A stretch of 64,000 bases of DNA, from NCBI RefSeq assembly GCF_024637375.1, contig NZ_JAGXFK010000036.1:1-64000 (forward strand), written 5' to 3'. A program made the position numbers and the translations under genes. This DNA is from Sediminimonas sp. GTDB lineage: Bacteria > Pseudomonadota > Alphaproteobacteria > Rhodobacterales > Rhodobacteraceae. A model generated the notes under the pieces. It had not been told where the DNA came from. It saw only the letters and a list, made by a program, of their open reading frames with translations, and did no database searches. The first letter of the stretch is position 1. Each line of letters begins with the position of its first letter. Below, one piece after another: positions 31,297-38,920 of the stretch.

Positions 31297-31642
31297 CTTC
31301 ACCTCCATCGTCGAGGATCGCGTCGACCAGGTCGTCATGCGCCACCGCCGTTTGCAAAAGCGCACCGGCAAGCTCCGAAACGGTGATCCCGCGCGCCTCG
31401 GCATGGGGGATGAGCGCATCGCGCAGCCCGTCGGGCGGATCGAGGATCACGAACCGCGTCCGACCGGCGGTGGGCCCTGTCTTGAAAAACGGGATGTCGG
31501 CGCCCTTGCGCCGCTCGCGGCTCAGTAAGTCCGAAACCGTTTTGCCACCCAATCCGAGCATTTCCGAGATTTCGCGCGGCGGATGCCCCTGCCGCGCAAG
31601 GTCGAGTATCCGGTCCCGGTGAGCTATCCGTGACTTACCCAT
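31289..31642 (-). CDS. Helix-turn-helix early protein
   Basis: This 117-residue protein has a clear N-terminal helix-turn-helix (RDRILDLARQGHPPREISEM, then LGLGGKTVSDLLSRERRKG), like resolvase/HTH_23 types. The C-terminal half (about 60-117) is an acidic helical part. It probably regulates early transcription or binds DNA during replication. The specific role is unknown. Confidence 0.65.
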   Translation of the reverse strand: MGKSRIAHRDRILDLARQGHPPREISEMLGLGGKTVSDLLSRERRKGADIPFFKTGPTAGRTRFVILDPPDGLRDALIPHAEARGITVSELAGALLQTAVAHDDLVDAILDDGGEDD

Positions 31643-32012
31643 CAGAGCCTCCCTTGTTGATCGGGCAGCGGTTGCAGGCCCGGAACATGGTCACGTTGCG
31701 GGTGTTGGCGTTCGACAGCTTGCGCGACTTGGCACGCCAGTGCCGGCACTGGTCCAGCGGCATCACCCCCATCGCCGGGCAGTCGACGGTCTGCGCCTCG
31801 AAGGCGCCGCGATAGAGATCCTCGACCCGCGCCATGTCGCCCGGGTACTTGCCCGCGATCACGTTCGAGATCATGGCAGCAGACACACCCATACGCTTGG
31901 CGACGCGGTTCTGACTGGTCTCGGCGCAGGCCCGCGCCAGCCCCTCGACCCAGTCGGGGATGTCCGCGCCATAGGCCGCCCGCGCGCGCTCGATCGGTGT
32001 CACCTGGCTCAT
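31635..32012 (-). CDS. Cys-containing helix-turn-helix phage regulator
   Basis: This 125-residue protein has an HTH (SQNRVAKRMGVSAAMISNVI, about 31-50) and a C-terminal part with Cys residues (VDCPAMG, DQCRHW, FRACNRCPI) that could bind metal. The frame is chosen from ATG 32012, which overlaps the next gene. It is similar to small regulators of alphaproteobacterial Mu-like phages, but the target is unknown. Confidence 0.68.
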   Translation of the reverse strand: MSQVTPIERARAAYGADIPDWVEGLARACAETSQNRVAKRMGVSAAMISNVIAGKYPGDMARVEDLYRGAFEAQTVDCPAMGVMPLDQCRHWRAKSRKLSNANTRNVTMFRACNRCPINKGGSDG

Positions 32013-32338
32013 GCGACACCTCCGGCGATGTAGGCGTATTCGCCGCGGTTGTCGTCCCAGACCGCGCGCACCCGCTTCTCGCGCGGCGGGCGGGGGCCGG
32101 TGTCGCGCACCAGGCGGTAGACCGCCAGCCGCCCCTTGGGGCGCGCCTTGCGCTCGACACGCAGATACCCGGCATTGGCCAGCATCCGGCAGTAGTCGCG
32201 CGCAGCCCCCTCGGAGACCGGCACGCTGCTTGTGTTGGCGTGCATCGCCACGTCGCGGTAGGTGAAGGCCCCCAGCCCGCGGATGGCGCGCCACATGTTG
32301 CCCTGCGGCGTGGCGACCCTGGCGCGGTTGCGCGTCAT
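32009..32338 (-). CDS. Winged-helix-like early protein
   Basis: This 109-residue basic protein (MTRNRARVATPQGNMWRAIR...) has a winged-helix pattern (FTYRDVAMHAN...AARDYCRMLANAGYLRVE). The ATG overlaps the MuB stop (ATGA), indicating coupling. It probably binds DNA. No Mu homologue is certain. Confidence 0.65.
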   Translation of the reverse strand: MTRNRARVATPQGNMWRAIRGLGAFTYRDVAMHANTSSVPVSEGAARDYCRMLANAGYLRVERKARPKGRLAVYRLVRDTGPRPPREKRVRAVWDDNRGEYAYIAGGVA

Positions 32339-33078
32339 GCCGAGATCCTCCGCGCGTCGGGCGTGATGCCGGTGAAAAAGTCGCGCCGCCCCCAGTCCTC
32401 GAGCGTCAGTCGATCGAGGTTGCGGGTGGCGGCGATCTCGCGGGCCAACTCGAGGTTCTCCACGATCCGCCGCGCCGAGCCGCCCGACGCCGTGCGCATC
32501 TTGGCCAGCAGCGCCGCGTCGATCTCGACCTCGGGGCAGCGGATGCGCCGCAGGAGATCGAAGTCGTCGTCGTCCGCGGGCTCGGCTGCGACCCAGCTCA
32601 GGATGCGGCCGTGCACCCGCTCCCACTTGCGCAGCTTCTGCGGCAGGAGCTCCTCGCCGATCAGGATGACCGGCACGAAGGAGCTCTCGTAGATGTCGCG
32701 CACGATCTCGATCATGCCCTTCTTGACCAGGAAGTCGGCCTCGTCGATCAGCAGCGGCACGCCATCACGCGCCAGCACCTCCGCGATCTGGTCGACCATG
32801 TCGCCGATGACCTTCGCGGGATGCACACCCAACTCGGCGAGGATCGCCTGGCAGAGCTTCTTCTGGGTCCAGACCGACTTGACCTGGACGACGCATGCCT
32901 GCTCCTCGTTGGCGACGTAGACGCTGGCGGTCGTCTTGCCCAGGCCCGAGGGGCCGTAGAAGCACCCCATCCCCGGCAGCCCGTGGCCGCGGTTCTCCAG
33001 TCGGCGCATAAGCGTCAGGAACGCAGTCACGTTCCGCATCGGCGCCAGTGTATTGTATAAGGCTCTTGTCTCTGCCAT
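32335..33078 (-). CDS. MuB-like transposition ATPase
   Basis: This 247-residue AAA+ ATPase has Walker A GPSGLGKTT (about 42-50) and Walker B PLLIDEADF (about 108-116). MuB binds target DNA, recruits MuA and gives target immunity. I chose ATG 33078 with GAGG five bases upstream; an ATG at 33102 is possible. It follows MuA after 61 bp. Unlike Mu MuB (312 residues) the N-terminal HTH domain is absent. Confidence 0.93.
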   Translation of the reverse strand: MAETRALYNTLAPMRNVTAFLTLMRRLENRGHGLPGMGCFYGPSGLGKTTASVYVANEEQACVVQVKSVWTQKKLCQAILAELGVHPAKVIGDMVDQIAEVLARDGVPLLIDEADFLVKKGMIEIVRDIYESSFVPVILIGEELLPQKLRKWERVHGRILSWVAAEPADDDDFDLLRRIRCPEVEIDAALLAKMRTASGGSARRIVENLELAREIAATRNLDRLTLEDWGRRDFFTGITPDARRISA

Positions 33079-33139
33079 GTTTACCTCGCTTGTGTTAAGC
33101 ATCGGCGCGGACGGGCTGGCGGGCCCGCCGCGCCACCTT

Positions 33140-35284
33140 TCACCCCAGCATGTCGGGATGTTTCCTCAGCACATCGCGTTGCGCGATGTACTCGGCCGTG
33201 GATTGGTAGCTCGCCAGCCACGCGGCCTGCTCGTCTCCGATCTCCTCTCCGCGCCCCAGGCGCGCCTCCAGCTCGATCGCCGCCCGGAAGCGTGACCGCT
33301 CGGTCTCGGCGCGCGGGCGGGTCGCCTCGGCCTGCCGCCGCTTCGCCTCGAAATCCGCCACCACTGCCTCGTGCGCGGCGTCCTCCTCGGGGCTGCGCTC
33401 GCGCGGCTTGAGGGCGTTCGCCGGCGCGGGCTTGCGCTCGAAGGTCGGGCGGACGACCTGCGCCTCGACGGCCGGCGCCTCGCCGGTCGGCCGGGTCGCG
33501 TCCAGGTAGCCGCCGATCTCCGCGGCGCGCATCCGTTGCAGCGCATCGGCCGCGGCACGCTCCTTCTTGACGAAGTGGCGCTTGGCGGCGGCGTGGTTGC
33601 GCGCATCCTCCAGGTCGAAGAAGCCGCCCTTCTCGATGCACTCGGCATGGCCGAGATAGGCGCTGTCGAGACCGTAGAGATGCAGCCCGGCATGCAGGTC
33701 GGCCGGATCGAACCGCGCGACGACGCGGCGCCCGGCTACCTGGTGCATCCAGGGCGCCCAGTACTTGTTCTCCATGAACTTGATCTCGCCGTTGCGGCTA
33801 TGCGCGTGCATGCCCTCTGCGCCCATCAGCCAGAGCCGGCGCTGCTCATCGGTCGCCTTGCGGATCGGCGCGGTCGCGTAGCTCTCGTCGAAGGTCTCCA
33901 GCAGGCTCCGGCCCTGCGTGGTCTGGCCGCGCCGCCCGGGGCGCGCGTTGTGCTCCTCGATCCCCTCGGCCAACACCGCGAGAAACTCCTCCAGCGGGAT
34001 CGCGCGGTTGCCGTAATTCTCCGGTTTTGCATCCGGCCGATTGCCCGTATAGGCGCCGGCGAGACGTGGATCTTTGGCGATGTCGTCGCAGAAATCGCGG
34101 AAGGCGCGCTCGATCGGCTTCGACTGTCCGCTGTAAGGGGTGGCCCAATGGACCTCGCAGCCCAGCGTCTTGAGGATGCCGGGAATGTCGTCGTCCTTGA
34201 CCTTGAAGCGGTAGCGCGTCGGCACCTGGCCGGTGAGGAACTTGTTGGCGAACTCGCGGCCGTTATCGAGAAGGATGTGCTCGGGGATGCCGAAGCGCTC
34301 GATCATGTCGCCCAGCGCGAGGCTCACGCCCACCTTGTTCGGCGTCCGGTCGACGCGCCAGCTCACGATGCGCCCCGAATAAATGTCCTGGAACGCGACC
34401 AGCTGGGGCCGGACGATCTCCTCGCCGCCCGCCAGCCCCTCCGAGGGCCAGCGCACGAAGACGTCGAAGCGATGATAGTCCGCGTTGACCGCCTCCATCG
34501 CGTGCAGCGCGGTGCGGTCCCTGATCTGCGACGGGTAGAGCCGCTTGAGCGCCTCGACGCCCTGGCGGCAGAGCACGATCGTGGTTTCGGGAACCTCCGC
34601 ATCCAGCCGGCGGCGCATCGTGCGCTCGGGCAGTGTGGTCCAGCCCTCGGATTTCGCGATGCGCGCCGCGCGACGATAGCACGCCGAGAAGCTCGGCTGT
34701 TCAAGGCGCAGGTAATCGGCCTTGAGCACATCCCAGAACTCCGGGCTGCAACCGGCCGATGTTTCGCCGCGCACGGCGGCGCCATGGCGCGGCGCAAGGT
34801 GGGGCAGCCGGTCGTCGCTGCGCACGCCCTCGATCCGCCCCAGCCAGTTCCAGACCGTGCGCGCGCTGCATCCGAACTGGCGCGCCACCTGGTGGCAGGC
34901 CAGATCGCGGGTCATCCCGCCGCGCTCCAGCGCCTCGACGGTCTGTACTGCCTCCAGGGCGCGGTGCGCCTTGCGCTTCGTGCGCTCCGCCAGTCGGTCG
35001 AAGCGCGCCCAGAGGGCCTCGCGATCCACCGGCGCGGGCGCACCCGGGGGTGGCGCGGCTTGCGCCAGCAGCGCCTGCTGCGCCCGGCTCGGCAGCAGCG
35101 TCCAGTGATACTCCCATCCGCCGCCGCGGCTCTTGCGCCGCCGTGCCGCGCCCGGCGCCTGCCGCCAACCTAGCCGCTTGACGGTCAGCTCGACCCCCTG
35201 CCGGCTGGCCGGAAGGTCCGGCAGCGCGGCCTCGGCCAGCTCGGCGGCGGTCCACCATTCGCGATCCGGGCGGCGCTCACTCAT
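33140..35284 (-). CDS. MuA-like DDE transposase
   Basis: This 714-residue transposase has an N-terminal winged-helix domain (about 8-65), central DNA-binding helices and a DDE core. Candidate catalytic residues are Asp269 (VNADYHRFDVF), Asp340 (ILLDNGREF) and Glu392 (SKPIERAFRDF), spacing close to that of MuA. The C-terminal beta-barrel (about 480-560) and a basic, acidic-mixed helical end follow. It pairs the two ends and joins them to target DNA. No break is visible. Confidence 0.95.
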   Translation of the reverse strand: MSERRPDREWWTAAELAEAALPDLPASRQGVELTVKRLGWRQAPGAARRRKSRGGGWEYHWTLLPSRAQQALLAQAAPPPGAPAPVDREALWARFDRLAERTKRKAHRALEAVQTVEALERGGMTRDLACHQVARQFGCSARTVWNWLGRIEGVRSDDRLPHLAPRHGAAVRGETSAGCSPEFWDVLKADYLRLEQPSFSACYRRAARIAKSEGWTTLPERTMRRRLDAEVPETTIVLCRQGVEALKRLYPSQIRDRTALHAMEAVNADYHRFDVFVRWPSEGLAGGEEIVRPQLVAFQDIYSGRIVSWRVDRTPNKVGVSLALGDMIERFGIPEHILLDNGREFANKFLTGQVPTRYRFKVKDDDIPGILKTLGCEVHWATPYSGQSKPIERAFRDFCDDIAKDPRLAGAYTGNRPDAKPENYGNRAIPLEEFLAVLAEGIEEHNARPGRRGQTTQGRSLLETFDESYATAPIRKATDEQRRLWLMGAEGMHAHSRNGEIKFMENKYWAPWMHQVAGRRVVARFDPADLHAGLHLYGLDSAYLGHAECIEKGGFFDLEDARNHAAAKRHFVKKERAAADALQRMRAAEIGGYLDATRPTGEAPAVEAQVVRPTFERKPAPANALKPRERSPEEDAAHEAVVADFEAKRRQAEATRPRAETERSRFRAAIELEARLGRGEEIGDEQAAWLASYQSTAEYIAQRDVLRKHPDMLG

Positions 35285-36104
35285 CGCGATCCCACCCCAT
35301 CTGCTCGATGTCCTCGGACATGTGATCGAGAAACCGGCGCCGCGCCGCCATCGGCGCGCGCGTCCATGCCTTCATCAGCGCTTGAAACCCGTCTTCAACG
35401 GGGTCTTTGGGCGCGGGCTCGACGTCGCCCTGGCGGTACGCCTTGCGGGCGGCATTGACGGTCCCGGCCTCACCGTTCGAGAGCGCAATGCAGACCTTTG
35501 CGCGCTCGGCGTCATCTGTGATCTTCGAGATAGCCTGAAGGTCAGACATGGTGGGCGGTTTGGGCGCTGCGCGAAGCCACCGCGCCTGATCGGAAGACAG
35601 GGCCGCCCCCGCCGCCACGATCCGCTGGATTTGTCGCGTCGACAAGCCGAGAAGATCGCCCACGAAATCTGCAAACGACAAATTTGTCAGTTGCAGACCG
35701 TGCCTGGCGAGCGCACCGGCCGTGCCGCGTGCTGTCTCCGGGTGCAGAGCCTCATACATGTCCTTGCGCGCTGCCAGGCTCAACGCGAGGTCGAGTGGCT
35801 GCATATGTGTGAATGACACGTTCGCGTCAGCCTCCATCAGCCGCGCCTGGTCGAGCGTGCACTCCCAGACCTTGGCTGAGATGGTCTCATGACCGAGCTG
35901 GCGCGCCGCCTCCAGGCGGTGCCGACCGTCGATCAACTGGTATCCATCCTTGGCCTTCCTGACATGGATCGGATCCCGGATCGCACCGACCTCCTCGACG
36001 GACGCCTTGATGATCTCCACTGCCTTGTCGTGCAGGGGCGTCACGCGCACGCGGCTCGTGTCGATCTCATCTACAGGCAGGTCGATCAGCTTGGCGTCAC
36101 GCAT
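35277..36104 (-). CDS. ParB-like N-terminal domain protein
   Basis: This 275-residue protein has the ParB/Spo0J nuclease-like motif (VGAIRDPIHVRKAKDGYQLI, then DGRHRLEAARQLG). An HTH-like region follows (LLGLSTRQIQRIVAAG). In Mu-like phages of Rhodobacterales such a gene precedes the transposase. It overlaps MuA by 8 bp. It might bind phage DNA near the ends or act as a CTP-dependent clamp; this is inference. Confidence 0.8.
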   Translation of the reverse strand: MRDAKLIDLPVDEIDTSRVRVTPLHDKAVEIIKASVEEVGAIRDPIHVRKAKDGYQLIDGRHRLEAARQLGHETISAKVWECTLDQARLMEADANVSFTHMQPLDLALSLAARKDMYEALHPETARGTAGALARHGLQLTNLSFADFVGDLLGLSTRQIQRIVAAGAALSSDQARWLRAAPKPPTMSDLQAISKITDDAERAKVCIALSNGEAGTVNAARKAYRQGDVEPAPKDPVEDGFQALMKAWTRAPMAARRRFLDHMSEDIEQMGWDRDE

Positions 36105-36327
36105 CCCTCGGTCCTTTCGTCATCGTGTATCGACAGATCAGCCGGTCCTTGCGGCGCTCCCGCGTGCAGGCGATCTCGGCGCCGTTCTGGCGCAGCTCGG
36201 CGATGCAGCTGTTCACCGCGCACACCCCGGCCGCGCGAACGATCTGACGCGTCGTGTGCGGGCGCCCGTCCTTCAGGACGGCCAGCACGCGCTGCAGGCG
36301 CGGGGAGGTGAGCGGCGCGGCATGCAT
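36097..36327 (-). CDS. Small winged-helix-like early protein
   Basis: This 76-residue protein (MHAAPLTSPRLQRVLAVLKD...) has a winged-helix pattern PHTTRQIVRAAGVCAVNSCI followed by a beta wing. The ATG at 36327 is adjacent to the stop of the preceding gene, so the extended frame to 36381 is not needed. It is probably DNA-binding; role unknown. Confidence 0.6.
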   Translation of the reverse strand: MHAAPLTSPRLQRVLAVLKDGRPHTTRQIVRAAGVCAVNSCIAELRQNGAEIACTRERRKDRLICRYTMTKGPRDA

Positions 36328-36575
36328 CACGGCACCATCTGCGGATCGACACCGCCCGCCACCGCGCGGCAGTGGTTGCACATGCGATGCCCCGGCCCGG
36401 TCGAGACAAATTCCGCCTCGCAGCGCAGGCAGTTGCGTGGCCGGCGCTGGCGCTCGATCGCGATCCGGTCGCGCCTATTCTCGGCCAGGTGTTTTTGGGA
36501 CAACTCCGGTGTGACGGGCTTGCCGCCCTCGAACACCGCCCAGCCATACCCGTATTTGCGCACATCAAGGCTCAT
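36327..36575 (-). CDS. Small zinc-ribbon-like early protein
   Basis: This 82-residue protein has two Cys pairs (NCLRCEAEF and RMCNHCRAV, about residues 48-71) forming a likely zinc ribbon. N-terminal residues 1-45 are basic. Its start overlaps the membrane-protein stop. Similar small proteins occur in the early region of phages of this group; the function is unknown. Confidence 0.65.
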   Translation of the reverse strand: MSLDVRKYGYGWAVFEGGKPVTPELSQKHLAENRRDRIAIERQRRPRNCLRCEAEFVSTGPGHRMCNHCRAVAGGVDPQMVP

Positions 36576-36832
36576 GGCAGCACCTCCGGCAGCCAGAGAC
36601 CCGCGAACAGAAGGATGAAAAGCGCCGCCACCCCGAGCGCAGCGCCCAGCAGGCTGTTGTCGAGATACCAGGCCACGCGCCGGAATAAGCCGCCGCGGCC
36701 GCGGGGCTCCGTGAGTGGTGGCGTGCGGCCGGGGCGTTCCCTACCATCGGAAGCGCCAACAACCAGATGGAGGAAACTCATGGATAAAGAAAACGAAGAC
36801 CTGAAGGCTCGCGTAAGGGCGTTGGAGATCAT
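36572..36832 (-). CDS. Small membrane protein, start uncertain
   Basis: The C-terminal third forms one membrane helix (LLGAALGVAALFILLFAGLWL) and ends overlapping the next gene. Upstream starts are unclear: ATG 36832 (GAGGGA nine bases before) gives 86 residues, and ATG 36781 gives 69 with no ribosome-binding site. The N-terminal part lies antisense to the plus-strand gene 36780-36989. Ser-rich coding with weaker third-position GC makes the longer form doubtful. Confidence 0.45.
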   Translation of the reverse strand: MISNALTRAFRSSFSLSMSFLHLVVGASDGRERPGRTPPLTEPRGRGGLFRRVAWYLDNSLLGAALGVAALFILLFAGLWLPEVLP

Positions 36833-36989
36833 GATCCTATCCCTCGCCGCTCTGAGCGATGGCGACCTCGCATCGCGCCTCGCCGATATGATCAAAGGTC
36901 AGGCCGCTGCAGCCGAGCGGCAGGGTGACCTTCGTGCTCACTACCGTCTGCATTCGCTCAAGGACGAGCTCGAGCAGATCCTCGGTTGA
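36780..36989 (+). CDS. Small coiled-coil protein on the opposite strand of the early region
   Basis: This 69-residue product MDKENEDLKARVRALEIMIL... has heptad Leu/Ala spacing at the start and a charged end. A strong GGAGG seven bases before the ATG supports translation. It is the only plausible plus-strand gene inside the leftward early operon and is antisense to parts of two small minus-strand frames. Function unknown; an anti-sigma-like, toxin-antitoxin or antisense control role is possible but unsupported. Confidence 0.5.
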   Translation: MDKENEDLKARVRALEIMILSLAALSDGDLASRLADMIKGQAAAAERQGDLRAHYRLHSLKDELEQILG

Positions 36990-37079
36990 AATCAGGCCAA
37001 GCTGCTGATCCAGCCGGGCCAGCCTGTGCCGCCGCACGTCCTGTCGCGCGACGCCGGCGTCGAAAAAACCAGTCATCAT
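36837..37079 (-). CDS. Small early protein, overlaps an opposite-strand gene
   Basis: This 80-residue frame starts at ATG 37079, preceded by AGGAG five bases upstream and overlapping the previous stop (ATGA). Codon third positions are GC-rich, as in real genes here. It lies antisense to the plus-strand frame 36780-36989. The middle part LGLISTEDLLELVLERMQ is helical. Either or both of the two frames may be real. No family is recognised. Confidence 0.5.
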   Translation of the reverse strand: MMTGFFDAGVARQDVRRHRLARLDQQLGLISTEDLLELVLERMQTVVSTKVTLPLGCSGLTFDHIGEARCEVAIAQSGEG

Positions 37080-37297
37080 CCGCACTCCTGTTCGAATTGG
37101 CAGCGCAGGATGCGGCTGCTGGCGGCCGTGGCTTCCTCGGCCAGCCGGCTCAGCGCGCCGATGCAGCGCCCATCCTCCACGTCGCGCACCAGCAGGATCG
37201 CCAGCTTGACGCGGTCGGCCTGCGGAATGCGCGCGATGTCCTGGGCCACGCCGGGCGCATCCAGCGCCCCGGGCAGTCCGCGTTTGGGGTGGGTCAT
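37076..37297 (-). CDS. Small early protein of unknown function
   Basis: This 73-residue protein (MTHPKRGLPGALDAPGVAQD...) has a helical region with IGALSRLAEEATAASSRIL. It stands between the VR2 gene and the following small genes, so the DGR target has been placed inside the early operon. No family is recognised. Confidence 0.55.
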   Translation of the reverse strand: MTHPKRGLPGALDAPGVAQDIARIPQADRVKLAILLVRDVEDGRCIGALSRLAEEATAASSRILRCQFEQECG

Positions 37298-37341
37298 TTG
37301 ATGTCCTCCGGGTTGGCGATTCGTTGGTGGTGATCGACCCG

Positions 37342-37361
37342 CCTGCCGGCGGACCGGCAGG
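37342..37361 (-). promoter_or_regulatory. Hairpin downstream of VR2 (8-bp stem, 4-nt loop)
   Basis: On the coding strand CCTGCCGG-TCCG-CCGGCAGG forms a perfect 8-bp stem 17 nt after the VR2 gene stop. Position and size match the DGR target hairpin after VR1 and that of phage BPP-1. Both VR genes also share TCTGAAATCCGC over the stop codon. The loop sequence differs from the VR1 loop. Confidence 0.8.
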
Positions 37362-37378
37362 GCGCAGGGGTGCGGATT

Positions 37379-38536
37379 TCAGAATGCGAAAGCGGGCCGG
37401 AACCCGATGATCGAGAGCGCGACCGAACGCGGGTTGTTCAGGCTGAGGGCGAACACGCCGGCATTCACGCCGTGGAGCCAGTGGCCCCCACTCAGGGCGA
37501 TGGTGACGCGCCCCGACCAGTGCCCCCAGGCCCGATCAGGGATGACCGCGGCCTCCTTGTCCGCCACAACCTCCGAGGGCAGGAAGAGCGGCGACAGATC
37601 GAAGCCGGAGCCGCGCTCGTCGTGGAAGTCGACCGGATAGCCGTCCTTCTCGCCGGGGCCGTAATGCACGCCGGTCGCGACCCAGTCGTCGCCGCCCGGC
37701 ACGTCGGCGCTCCACAACACGATCTCGCCATCCTCGGCCAGCTGCAGCCCGTCGACGAACTGCCAGACATTGCCCCACAGATCGTGGATGCCGCGCCAGA
37801 CGGCCGAGGTCTCGCCGGTGGGCTTGACCCCGCCGCCGTCGACATTGCCGCGCCCCAGCGCGCCCTGCATGTCCGTCCCGCCGATCTCGATCAGCATCAG
37901 AAGCTGGATTGCCGCCAGGTCGTAGATCGAATAGAGCCGCCAGCCCTGACCCAGCGCCGCGCAGTGCTCGCGCGCGTCACCGATCGTTACCCCGGTCCAG
38001 GGCTTGTTGCCCGCCTCGCCGACGATGCGACCCTCACGCTCCGAAGCCGGATACTTGCCGACGCGCAGCGCTGCGCAGGCAGTTCCATCGGGGCGCAGGA
38101 AGGCCGGGTGCAGGCGGTAGCCGGGGCGCGCGCAGGGCGAGACCAGCCAGAGCCGCTCGTCGCCGCGCCGCTCGCTGCGCACCCAGAAGCGCGGGATTTC
38201 CACGGTGACCACGTCCACATTTGTCGGCACGTCGCGGATGCCCGCCCAGACCGGGTGCGTGTCGAAATACGTCCGCTCATGGTGAAGCGTGCGGCCCGCC
38301 GCATCCACGCGCCGCCAGGCGCCGTTCTTGTGCAGGGCAATGCCGACGACATCACCCTCCGCGCCGATCGTGCCGCGGTATTCCACCGCCTCGATCGCGC
38401 CATCGGAGCCGTACGGCCCCTGCACGAAATCCCACAACGCGCGCGCCTGCCCCAGCGCCTCGGCTGGCTGCAGTCCGGCGTCGAGGGCGCGATTGACCAG
38501 GTATAGCCGGGTCTCCATTGCGTCATTCATCTGCAT
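37379..38536 (-). CDS. DGR variable protein 2, FGE/C-type-lectin-like
   Basis: This 385-residue protein has lectin/FGE-type text (YDLAAIQLLMLIEIGG; WRGIHDLWGNVWQFVDGLQL) and C-terminal variable residues about 349-382, ending IGFRPAFAF as in variable protein 1. Outside this end the two proteins are not obviously related. I chose ATG 38536 with AAGGAG six bases upstream. It has no signal peptide. It sits between the Ner-like regulator and early genes, not in the tail operon. Candidate second adhesin or a surface/exclusion protein. Confidence 0.88.
   Translation of the reverse strand: MQMNDAMETRLYLVNRALDAGLQPAEALGQARALWDFVQGPYGSDGAIEAVEYRGTIGAEGDVVGIALHKNGAWRRVDAAGRTLHHERTYFDTHPVWAGIRDVPTNVDVVTVEIPRFWVRSERRGDERLWLVSPCARPGYRLHPAFLRPDGTACAALRVGKYPASEREGRIVGEAGNKPWTGVTIGDAREHCAALGQGWRLYSIYDLAAIQLLMLIEIGGTDMQGALGRGNVDGGGVKPTGETSAVWRGIHDLWGNVWQFVDGLQLAEDGEIVLWSADVPGGDDWVATGVHYGPGEKDGYPVDFHDERGSGFDLSPLFLPSEVVADKEAAVIPDRAWGHWSGRVTIALSGGHWLHGVNAGVFALSLNNPRSVALSIIGFRPAFAF
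37391..37491 (-). repeat. DGR variable repeat 2 (VR2), 101 bp
   Basis: It aligns without gaps to TR bases 10560-10660, with 10 substitutions at 10 of 21 TR adenines and none at the other 80 positions. Homology stops after GGxW on the upstream side, 16 bp earlier than in VR1. Seven residues differ from the TR translation. The invariant CATCGGGTTCCGGCCCGCT end is kept. It lies about 26 kb from TR. Confidence 0.96.
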
Positions 38537-38568
38537 GAAGGTCTCCTTGCGGGTTGGGGTGAGGTGGA

Positions 38569-38814
38569 TCATGCGGCGTCCTCCGATTTGCCGGAGGGGC
38601 GCGGTATGTCGGCGGGCCACTCAAGATCGCAGGGCCAATTGCTCGAGAACCAATGAAGCGCGCGCTGGTATGTTTTGACGGTGCACCCCTTGCCGGAGCG
38701 CAGCCGACTGAACAGCCGCGCGTGTCCAGCGATATGGTTGGAGATCGTCGCCTCACTGCGCCGAACGTGTGAGCCGTAAGCCTCCGCCAAGGCTATGAGG
38801 TGTAGGTTGTCCAT
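38569..38814 (-). CDS. Ner-like early regulator
   Basis: This 81-residue protein (MDNLHLIALAEAYGSHVRRS...) matches small DNA-binding proteins common beside repressors of phages in this group. The HTH-like part is SEATISNHIAGHARLFSRLR; the end is WPADIPRPSGKSEDAA. It is divergent from the repressor gene, so by position it is the Ner/Cro equivalent that limits repressor and early transcription. Confidence 0.65.
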   Translation of the reverse strand: MDNLHLIALAEAYGSHVRRSEATISNHIAGHARLFSRLRSGKGCTVKTYQRALHWFSSNWPCDLEWPADIPRPSGKSEDAA

Positions 38815-38920
38815 GCCATTGTGGTAGTAAATTTACACTGCATGAGCAAGGCAAAATTACACTCATTTGGAAACAGCGTGTTTTCTTGCATCTTGGGCGG
38901 GTCTAGTGCATTTTTACACC
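38815..38920. promoter_or_regulatory. Divergent repressor/early control region with TTACAC repeats
   Basis: Three direct repeats with a TTACAC core lie at 38833-38838 (ATTTACACTGCATG), 38857-38862 (ATTACACTCATTT) and 38914-38919 (TTTTACACCGTGAATG, running into the repressor start). A perfect palindrome GTAAATTTAC covers 38827-38836. The layout fits operators between the divergent repressor and early (Ner-like) promoters. Confidence 0.6.
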
